DNA of 64,000 bases from Apus apus. Lineage: Eukaryota > Chordata > Aves > Apodiformes > Apodidae. Positions 49,786 through 60,300 of this stretch are shown in pieces. Within the stretch, counting starts at the first letter, position 1. The number at the start of each line of letters is the position of its first letter. The notes below the pieces were generated by a model. The model saw nothing but the letters and a program-made list of their open reading frames with translations. It made no database searches and was not told the DNA's origin. Where the stretch lies: assembly GCF_020740795.1 (NCBI RefSeq), contig NC_067301.1, forward strand, positions 5,828,001 through 5,892,000, read 5' to 3'. Made by a program: the position numbers and the translations under genes.

Positions 49786-51274
49786 TGTCTGCCCTCGTCA
49801 GCCCTTCCCGAGGTTTGCTAGGCAGAGAGGTCTGGAATCGTGGTGCCCCATGGCACTGGGATGTGTTGTCAGGGAATAGTTGTTCCTGAAGCTGAGAGTG
49901 GTGGAGAAGAAAGGGAGAGGGAGCTCAGTCCTCTCCTCCACGCAGGCCCCACAGCAGAGGCACCAACCTCAACCTCAGGCTGGTGTTCCCAGGTTGGATC
50001 CACAGGTAAGTGAGGAATCCAGGTGTGTTTCCTTGGGCTGTGGTTAAGCGTGGATGTATATCCCACCATCTCTGGAAGGAACCTCACGTTCCACAGCTCA
50101 TGGGATGTGTGGAGCTGGTATTAATGTGACCAGGGAAGCCTGCTGGTGGTTATTTTAACAAACATCACCTGGATCAGGGCTGGAAAACCTTGGCACTGCT
50201 TTCCTGAGCCAAGCCCTTGCCAAGGGAAGGGCAGGAGAAGAACACTGGCACTGGGAACCAGCACTGGGACACATTCCAAAGCTTTCCAGAGCAGGGCTCC
50301 TTTGCAAAATCTGCTGCTTCTGCCTCAAAATGAAACTTGATAAAACCTTGCAGGACTTGCTCACTGTGCTCCTGGACTTGTCTGCAGGGGCCCTGCCCCT
50401 GGTCAGCAGAGCAGCCACTTTGTCCAGGGTTGGCATTTGGGTCCTGCCAAGCATTGGGGCAGCCCTGGGAATAGCAGGAAACCTTTGTTTGAAGTTTGTT
50501 TGTAGATGGGCAATTTATTTGGGGTGGGAGCCAAATGGATTAGCTGCTGCCTTGCAGCCTGGGGGGTGCAATAACCACTCTGGTGCCCATTCCTGCTCCC
50601 TGTGCCTGGGAGCCTGGCCAAAGGGGAGGATTTTTGCTCCATTTTCTGTGTGTTTCAGCTGGATGACATGGGGAATTTCTCAGCCACGGGAGGAGGACTG
50701 AGCCAAAAAGTCACCTTGGGATTTGCTGGTAACCAAAATGGCAAAGGGGAGATGGGCTTGGCTGGGGGCAACATTCATCTGTTGGCTGAGGTTGCAAGGT
50801 CTGCCTGTGCAAGGTGTTAAGTAACAAAATAAGTAATAAAGGGGATTAAAAAAAAGAAAAAGAAGTTCAGCAGCAGCTTGCACGGGCCCCCCCCGAGTTT
50901 TTTGGTGGGTGGGGAAATGTCCCCACGTGTGTCACCTGCTGGCAAGGAGCCACCGTGGCCAGCTGGGAGCTGTGTTGTGCTGCCGGTTGCTTGGAAAAAG
51001 GAGAAGGGGGAAAGCAAAAAACAAACCCCGCCGCAAAAACAAAGAGAAATCCACAGCCAGGAGGGCAGCAGCAGGCTCTGGTGGTTTCCTAGGGGATCAG
51101 CAGGCTGGCAGGGACAGAGCAGCTCGGGGTGGGGGGGATTCTGTGCCATTCCTGGTGCAGAACGTCGCTCGGGAATTTCTTGGCTCGGTTGCATCTGTTG
51201 GACGGGGGGATTATTCAAGGAATATCTGGGTGGTTGGTTGGTTGTTTCACTGCAAGCCCCGCGGGTGAGGGGGG
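49786..51274. other. TMEM51-FHAD1 spacer with presumed FHAD1 promoter
   Basis: 1.5 kb. The right part (50880-51274) is G-rich with modest CpG content and a CACGTG E-box at about 50924; no TATA box. The transcription start of FHAD1 could not be placed. Confidence 0.5.
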
Positions 51275-51367
51275 ATGAGAGCGTTTCTGAAGAGCCCGGG
51301 GGGGTGTTTCCAGCTGAAGCCCCGCACAGTGATCGGCAGGCACGGAGGGTGCGACGTGGTCCTGCAG
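51275..51367 (+). CDS. FHAD1: FHAD1 exon 1, start of FHA domain
   Basis: ATG then RAFLKSPGGCFQLKPRTVIG and RHGGCDVVLQ, phase 0 at GTAGGG. Carries the Gly-Arg-His of the FHA fold. Human starts MKAYLKSAEGFF, so the start codon matches. Confidence 0.93.
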
Positions 51368-54300
51368 GTAGGGGGGCTGAGGTGGGTGGTGGGGAGGAGA
51401 TGTTGGGGGTCCCCTCATGCCAAGTGTCAGGGCCGGCGAGGAGAGGGGGGGCTGGGCAGAGCAGTAGCCAAACCTGGGGGCTTTGGGGCAGGTTGCCCAG
51501 TTCTCCCAGTTTGCCCAGTTTGCCCGGTGATGCCCGTTCCAGTCCGCAGGGGCAGCAGAGCGACACGCAGCCCTGGAGTTCAGCCCCTCCGACGGCTGCT
51601 GCGTCCTTCAGGACTTCGGGTCCCTCCAGGGCACCTTTGTCAACGGCTGCCAGGTCCAGAACGCGGCTGTCGGGGTGAGCCCGGGTGACATCCTGCGCTT
51701 CGGAGCTGGGGGAGCGGCGTTCCAGCTGCTGGTGGATGGGGCTGCCCGGGTAAGGGGGCTGCTCCCCTGGGAAGGGTGGATGGGGATGCCCGGGGAAGGG
51801 TGGGAATGCCCAGGGAAGGAGGGATTGGGATGCCCGGGGAAGGGGGGGGCTGCTCCCCTGGGAAGGGTGGATGGGAATGCCCGGGGAAGGGGGACTGCTC
51901 CTCAGGGAAGGGTGGATGGGAATGCCCAGGGAAGGGTGGATGGGGATGCCGAGGGAAGGGTGGATGGGAATGCCCAGGGAAGGACGGATGGGGATGCCCA
52001 GGGAAGGAGGGGCTGCTCCTCAGGGAAGGATGGATGGGGATGCCCAGGGAAGGGTGGATGGGAATGCCCAGCGAAGGGTGGATAGGAATGCCCAGGGAAG
52101 GATGGGACCGCCCAGGGAAGGGTGGGAATGTCCAGGAAAAGAGGGATGGGGATGCCCAGGGAAGGGTGGATAGGGATGCCCAGAGGAGGTGGGGGCTGCT
52201 CCTCAGGGAAGGGTGGATGGGAATGCCCAGGGAAGGGGGGGGCTGCTCCCCTGGGAAGGGTGGATGGGACCACCCAGGGAAGGGTGGGAATGCCCAGGGA
52301 AGGAGGGATGGGGATGCCCGGGGAAGGGGGGGCTGCTCCCCTGGGAAGGGTGGATGGGAATGGCCGGGGAAGGGGGACTGCTCCTCAGGGGAGGGTGGAT
52401 GGGAATGCCCAGGGAAGGGTGGATGGGGATGCTCAGGGAAGGACGGATGAGGATGCCCAGGGAAGGGGGGGGCTGCTCCTCAGGGAACGATGGATGGGGA
52501 TGCCCAGGGAAGGGTGGATGGGAATGCCCAGGGAAGGATGGGACCGCCCAGGGAAGGGTGGGAATGTCCAGGAAAAGAGGGATGGGGATGCCCAGGGAAG
52601 GGTGGATGGGAATGCCCAGAGGAGGTGGGGGCTGCTCCTCAGGGAAGGGTGGATGGGAATGCCCAGGGAATGGGGGGCTGCTCCTCAGGGAAGGATGGAT
52701 GGGAATGCCCAGGGAAGGATGGATGGGACCTCCCAGGGACGGGTGGGAATGCCCAGGAAAGGGTGGATGGGAATGCCCAGGGGACGGGGGGCTGCTCCCC
52801 TGGGAAGGGTGGATGGGGATGCCCGGGGAAGAATGGATGGGAATGCCCAAGGAAGGGGGGGCTGCTCCTCAGGGAAGGATGGATGGGGATGCCCAGGGAA
52901 GGGGGGCTGCTCCTCAGGGAAGGTTGGATGGGAATGCCCAGGGAAGAGTGCCTAGGGAAGGGTGGGCGCTGCTTGGCAGGAAAAGGCGCCCAGGGATGGG
53001 CAGGTAAGGGTGAGTGCTGGTGCCCACGTTCGGTCCCGGGAGCGGCTGAATCCCGGGAAAGGCTTTGGGAAGGGAAGGGGAAGCTGGAGCTCCCTCTGCT
53101 GCAGAAATTCGGGCAGGTCAATAGGGAAAAGGCAGCCCGGGACGGGTTCCCAGCAGCGAGTTGGACGTGAGCAAAAGTAGGTCTGGAAAAATGTCCTTTT
53201 TTTCTCCCCCTTCTCTTTGCATTTGATGTCTCCTCAAAAGCCCCTCACTGAGTGCTCGGGGGTTGGGATCCAAGCTAGAGCCACCTGCAGGGTGCAGCCC
53301 TGGTGGGTGCTCTGCTTGAAAGCAGCTTTTGTGGCTGGAGGAACTGGGGAGTTGTCCAGACCAGTTGTGAACTGGGGAAGAAGGTGGTTGAACAGAGTTT
53401 CAATCTCCTTTGGCTGGGGGGAAATAATCCCAAACCTGTGTAGGGCTGTTTGTGGAGGCCACTGAGATGTAGAGGTGTTTTAGGCTTAAGGATTGATAAG
53501 ATCTGGTGTTATTTGGAGTGTTTTGGTTCTTGAGGAATCCTAGAAAGTAGATCCTGAGACAAAGTCCTGGAAATGTGTGGATTGTGTGCCTGGGAGTGGG
53601 AGTCACTGAGCCTGGGCTCCTGCAGCAGAGCCTGGGCACAAGGAAAGCCTACCTGGAGTCTCAAGCCAGTTCATGCACCCAGGACCTGGCTCTGGAGGTC
53701 TCACCAAGGCTCCTGGTGTAGGAATCTAACTGACCTTCTGAATCCAAGCTTGGGTTCCAGATTTTTTAAAAGGGCTCAGTGTCAGTATGAAGAGGGAGCA
53801 GTTGGGTCCCCGTGCTGCTTGGGGACAGCCAGTTCCTGCTGGAGCAGAGAGTGTTGGACTGTCCCAAAGTGCCTGTGAAGGAGGATGCAGACAGAAACCA
53901 GAAGGAAGAGCTCAAAAAGCCACAAGCCCAAATCATTTGTTTGGATTCCAGCAAATCTTTGGGGCTTCCTGGCTTCAATCGGATAACTTGGCCAAGGGGA
54001 AAGGACTCCAGTTGTGCTTTTCCACTCAGATTGGTGCCAGAGCTGTGTAATAATAATGTAAAAATAGTGTATGTGTATCAGGGGCTAAAAAAGAACCCAA
54101 CCCCTAAACACCTCTCTGAGCTTCTGGTCTTTTCCCACCACAGGTGCCTTGTCCCCCCGGGAAACGTTGCTCCACGTGGACGGGGCAGCTCCAGGAGGTT
54201 GCAGAGCCCAAACCTTCAGCTCCTGCCTCTCCTCCCCACCTGCCCAAGCTGCAGTGGCAGCTTTTCCCTGGCTCTCCTGGCACCCGTGCTCCTGGAGCCA

Positions 54301-57300
54301 CCAGCCACCTGCCCCGTCCGCCGCTGCCGAAGCCGCCCGGGAGCGCTGGGGTCACCCCCGTCCCACCAGCCACCTGCAGCAGGACCTCTGCAGGGAGGGC
54401 AGGTGCTCCCCAGTGCCCAGCTGGGGGTTGGTAACCTCCTGTGTCCCCTCTGGGCAACCAGGTGTTGAACAGAGTTGGTTGCAGCAGAGGGAGGTTGGAG
54501 GAGTGAGGAGCAGTGGGCGAGGTTCTCATCCAGAGGGGCTGATCAGAGCTCCTTGGGGGGCTTTGGTGGCCTGTAGGACAGCAGAATCACAGGGTCAAGG
54601 ACTGGTTTGGGTTGGAAGGGACCTTCAAGATCATCTAGATCCAACCCCCTGCACGGGCAGGGACACCTCCCACCAGCCCAGGCTGCTCCAAGCCCCATCC
54701 AACCTGCCCTTCAACACTGCCAGGGATGGGGCAGCCACAGCTTCCCTGGGCAACCTGGGCCAGGCTCTCACCACCCTCACAGGAAAGAATTTCCTCCTCA
54801 TGTCCAACCTCAATCTCCCCTCTCCCAGTTTCAATCCCTTCCCCCTCATCCCATCCCTCCCTGCCCTTGTCCCAAGCCCCTCCCCAACTTTCCTGGAGCC
54901 CCTTCAGGCACTGGAAGCTGCTCTAAGGTCTCCCTGGAGCCTTCTCTTCTCCAGGCTGAACACCCCAGCTCTCCCAGCCTGGCTCCAGAGCAGAGCTGCT
55001 CCAGCCCTCCCATCATCTCTGTGGCCTCCTCTGGAGCAATGGGCTGTGACACAGGGAATGCCATTGCCCTGGCAGCTGAGTGTGACATTTCCTCTTCCTT
55101 TTCCCCCTGTGCCATTGGGAAGGGCAAGGACTGATTTATCTGCAGACGTGACTCCTGGACCTGATCTCTCTCCTTCTGGGAGACTTTTTTTTTCCTCCTT
55201 TGAAGTGCAGTCACTGGCTGCCTCGAGTGCAGGGCCTGTGCTCTAGGTTCACAGCTGAGCTGAAGCTGAGAGCAAAGCTTGCAGGAGGAGCAGAGGTGAG
55301 GCTGGGGGGGAGCAGCACAGCTGGAGAACCAGGCTTTGCCAGGAATGGAGCTTGTCGTGGCCTGACACACCAGCTGGAGGTCTGAGCAGCCCTGAGCAGT
55401 GCAGAGCAAACAGCCCCAAAGTGCAGCTGGTGAAGAGCAGAGGCAGCATCACCCAGGAACCTCTGGATGGGCAGAACTGAGATGGCAGGGAAGGAACAGG
55501 GAGGGGAGCACCTACTCATCTGATTTTTGGGCAACAGAGCTGAGAGGTCCCCTTGCACTAATCACAGTGAAGGTGGCTCTTCAGATCTGCTATAAAGTAG
55601 CTTTCTGCAGGGCTGGGCAGTCAGAGGAGCCTTTGTCTGCTGGGCCTGCTGCCCTTCAGGCTTTTCTGGGTCCTGGAGGTGGGTTATTCCTCTGCTGTGC
55701 AGGCTGGTTGTGCTGGGAAGGGTCTTCTTAGTGCCAAAGAGTTGGTTTCTCTCCTGGTTGTGAACCAAGCTCCTGTAAAGTAGTTGCTGCTTTGGGATGG
55801 TCCTGAGAGAGCAGGAGGGACCCTGCCTGCCACCACTTCTCATGCTGGCATTTGCTGCTGTGGTCTTTGCTTTCTTCTAGTCCCAACCAGTGCCTCGGGT
55901 GGTGCAAGTGGTGTGGAGACCCCTCCCCTGGGGACAAACCCTGCCCTGGAGACCCATGACATGGAGTTCCTCCCACAGAAGGTGATGCTGGGGCTGGGGA
56001 TCCCTGTTCTGGTCTGAGCAGCCAAACCCTGGCTGTGTGTCCAACCAGGTGTCCCAGCAGGGTGTCACCAGGCTCCCACGGATGGGCACTGCTGGGGGAC
56101 AGAGGACACAGGCATGGGGGGAGGTGGGGAGCCAGGGCAAGCAGATTCATGGGGGCTGATGGCCACAAGTTGGAGCAGACAGCCCCATGTCTCTGTAGCC
56201 AGAGAATGACAAACAGCACCAGTGATCTGCCCACAGGGTGAAAAGCTGCTGCAGATGGAGAAGGAAATGGAAAGAGAATCCAAGCAGAAAGATGCAGTGG
56301 TCCAGGCTCTGCAGGAGGAGGTTGCAGCCATGGCCAAGACACTGGCTCAGGTGGCAGCAAGGAATGAGGTGGAGCTGACCCAGAAGCTGCTCAGCTTCAA
56401 CAGAGAGCTGGGAGCCAAACAGGAGGAGATCAGGGCCTTGAGGAAACAGGTATGGAACACTTGGAGAGGCACCAAGCAGGGAAAACACCTCTGAGACAGG
56501 TGGTTGTCAGGCTAAGACCCAGGTTATAGGAGGAGCTGGTCACACGTCTGAAACCCAGGGAAATGAGGGAGGGTTTGAGGGAGCTGGGGGTGTCCAGCCT
56601 GGAGACAAGGAGGTGAGGGGAGACCTGCTGGCTCTGCAGCTGCCTGAGAGGAGGTTGGAGCCAGGGGGGTCGGGCTCTGCTCCCCAGGAACAAGGGATGG
56701 GACAAGAGGAAACGGCCTCAAGTTGTGCCAGGGGAGGTTGAGGTTGGATCTGGGGAACAATTCCTTCCTGGCAAGGGTTGTCAGGCCCTGGCCCAGGCTG
56801 CCCAGGGCACGGGGGGGAGTCCCCATCCCTGGAGGGGTTTCAAAGCCCTGGAGATGGTGCTGAGGGACATGGGTTAGTGGTGGCCTTGGCAGGGCTGGGC
56901 TAAGGGCTGGACTCAGTGATGGCCCAGTTAGCAGCTTCATCCAGCCCAGCTGCAGAGCCCAGGCATGGCAGAGAGGGCTTCTCCCAGCCTCTTCTGTTGG
57001 GATTTGAGCATGAATGGCCCAAACAACTTGAAGAAGTTCCCATCTGGAACAAAGACCTGCTGAGAGTCAAGGACTCTGAAGAGTGCCCTGGGAGAGCTCA
57101 GGTTCCCTCTCCAAAGGGGCTTTTGTGCAGCTCTTCCCTGGTGTCCTAGGACCATGGGGGGGGGTTTCTGATTTGCAGATCAGCCACCTGCAGGAGGGCT
57201 CAAGCCAGATCTTCAGCCATCCCCTCTACAAAAAAGACCTGGAAATTGGGAGGCTGCAGAAGGAAAGTGAGGAGCTGAGGAGGGATCAGGTTGTGGCTGC

Positions 57301-60300
57301 AGGTATTTGTGTCCCTGGAGCTCCGTGTTGGGGCATGAAGCAGTTTGGGGCTGGTTCTTGATAAAGACTGAGCTTTGCCAAACCTGGCCAGGCACCAGAG
57401 GATTTGTAGCAGCACGTAGACATTGTCCTGCCTCTGGTTCTGTGTCCCAAAGCTCTGTGGGAGCTGCAGGCAGAGTGTGACGTGACGAGTGCCCCTGGGG
57501 TGGGGACAGTGTGGGGACTGAAGGCAGAGAGGGGTGGGAGGGGGAAGTTTCTTAGGAAAAAAGCCTCAAGCACCAGTTCCAGGGCAGGCTCTGAGCTGCT
57601 GCACAAGTTACCACGGGGGGGACCTGCCATTCAAAGGCCACCTCTGACCACAAACCTCTTCCAGTGGCCTTTACCAGGCCTGGGAATGCAGCTTGTACCC
57701 AAAACACTGGCCTTTGTCACACATTTGGGGCAGCAAAAATGTTCTGCTTGACTTCATTGCCCCAGGTAAGGGAGCAGGTGCTGGGCAGGGAGGAAGCACC
57801 AGGGCCCTGACCTGGCAAGGCAGCAAAACTGGATCTGGAGGAGCTGCTCATCTCCAAGGATCCTGGGCTGTAGATCCTGAGGAACTTGTTAGTCATGCTG
57901 GCAAGAAGTGTCCAGCACAGCATGTTCAAAGCTGGACCTGCTCACCAAGGGTGATGGGTGTCCAAGAGGGAGGATGGGCTGGAGCAGGGATGCCCGTGGG
58001 CAGCCCCTCACCCCAGGTGTTTGTCTCAGGGCTGGTGAGCAGCCTGCAAAGGGAGGTTGCCAGCAAGGGGCAGAAGATCCAGCAACTCAAGCAGGATGTT
58101 GAAAAAATGAAGAAGGAAACCAGAGAAAAGGATGACCAGCTGGTGATGGTGTCTGCCAAGGTTAATGGTCTGGATGAGGGGCTCAGGAACTTATGGTCTC
58201 ATGCAGGGATTAAGGTGGGAGATGAGGATGAGAAGGGCCATGTTCCTTTGCTGAGGATGGCAGCAGCTGTTGGTGTGGCTGGTTCTCTGGGAAGCTGTAA
58301 CCCAAGGGTCCTGGCTGCACCCAGAGGCTGCAGAGCTGTGCTGGAGCTGCCATCGTGTCCAGGTGCCATGAGCTGCCTGTGACACCACGTCCCTGTCCCC
58401 AGCCCAGTCCCCATCCCTGTCCTGCATTCAAGGCCTGGCTGCCCTGGATGTCCAGCAGCACAACTGCTGAGTGTCAAGATCCTCCTGAGGAGCCATGGAA
58501 GCCCTCTCTGTCCCCAGCTCCCTGCAGCCCTGCCAGGTTTCTGCCTTCCCTTGCAGCAGGTTGTTCCTCTGGAATTGCAGCTCCCTCCTGGGTGGGCAGG
58601 TCACCATCCCTGGATGTGTTTCAAAAATGTAATAGATGTGGTGCTTTGGGATATGGTTTGTTGGGGTGAACCTGTACAGTGTGGTCTTGGTGGTCTTGGA
58701 GGTCTTTTCCAACCTAAATGATTCTATGGACTCAACGTTGGGCTTCACGGCAGGATTGTGGTGAAGGTGCCAGGGCTGGAGCAGCTCTGCTCTGGAGACA
58801 GGTTGAGAAAGTTGGGGTTGCTCAGCCTGGAGAAGAGCAGGCTCCATGATTGATGAGTTTTGTGTTCCTGTGCCCCTCTCTGCTGCAGCTGGAGTCCTTC
58901 AAAGCCCAAGTGATGGGAGCCTGTGGTCCAGCAGCAGCCGGAGGTGCTGGGAAGGTTGTGAAGGAGCAGGAGGTGAGTCTGGACAGCAGCTCTTGGAGAA
59001 GCTCAGTGCCTCCAAAGCCCAGACGAGCTGGTGTTGGGTGCTGCAGAATGGCCATGGCACCCTGCACGGAGGAAGCTTGGAGACTTGCAGCACCCAAGCT
59101 TCTCCAAGTCATAATCTGGCAGCCACCCCAGGGTGATGACTCTGCTCCGTGAGGTGTCGCAGACACGATTCTCCTTGTCCCTCAGAGTTTGGATGGAGTC
59201 AATGACCTGCAACAAGGAGGAGTCCAACATGCCTACCAGCTTCAAGTCCCAACCCTTGCTTGCTGAGACAACCTGTGGTCCCCCAGCAGAGAAAAGGTGT
59301 TAACCTAATACTTTTGTTTCTCCTTCATGTGCTTTGGCCAGGTGATAGAGAAGGTCAAGCAGGTCTTTGAGGAAAACCAGCAAAGCAATGAGAGAGAGAA
59401 GTATCTGCAGGAGGAACTGAGCTCCAGGCTCTCCAAGGAACAGGAAGTGTCTGCAAGTGTTGAGGTGTTGGAGAAATCCCTGCGGGAGCTCCAGGTCAGT
59501 CCCTTAAACACAGAGTTTGAGCCAGTGTTGCCCCGTGGCAGGAGATGAGGGCATTGCTTTGGTCTGAGGGTGGGTCAGACAAAAGATGCTCCTGTGCACC
59601 CAGACAAGCAAGAGTGTGGCTCCCCAGCTCAGCCAGGGGGGAGTGTAGCCCCCCAAAGTACAACTGATGGAGGTTGGGAAGAAATGGGATGTGTCCCAGA
59701 GGTGTCCTCCCCTGGGCCTACCTAAAATACTGGTGCATGCAGTGAAGGGTTCTACCAAAGTGCTGCTGGGGTTGAACCCAGGACTGTCTCAGAGATGTGG
59801 GGTTGTGTGCCAAGCCCCACCAGCCCACTGCCCGTGGGAAGCAGCGTGTTGACTGGCTGTGTCTTCTCCAGGTGTTCCTGAGCAGCTCCTGCAGCAGCAC
59901 CAGCCTGCGAGGGGCCCTGGGGAGGCTGGAGGCAGTGAGCCTGGACCCCTCCATCTCAGCCATCAGGGACGTGGTGGTGGAAGTGGCAGATGTTCCCCTG
60001 GCCTGGCTGGAGGGCTTGGAGAAGCTCCTGGCCAGTGCTGGGAGGGACCCACACGCCTCTGGCAAAGGTTCGTGTCCCTCTGGGTGTCCCCGAGAACAAA
60101 CCTGCTCCAGGCAGGATGTCCCAGCATAGAGGAGAAAGCCCAGCATGGAGGCACTGCCTGGGGACATCAGGGCCCCACGTTGGTGCAAATTTGGGGCAGT
60201 TTGGGCAACTAAGGAGCCTTAGAGGAGAGAGAACCTCCAGGAGCCAGGCTTGCACGTCACAGCCCCTGCCCAGACTAAACACAGCAGGCAAGGAGCAAGA

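Noticed and set aside
52122-53007. Long + and - strand open frames of 200-277 codons with 8-residue repeats
   Set aside because: They are translations of the 24-bp intronic minisatellite in several frames; the unit length is a multiple of three, so stops are rare. No conserved domain.
54149-55246. 365-codon + strand open frame
   Set aside because: Out of frame with FHAD1 exon 3 and mostly antisense CR1 sequence; similar CR1-derived frames recur at 8283-8764 and 44994-45860.
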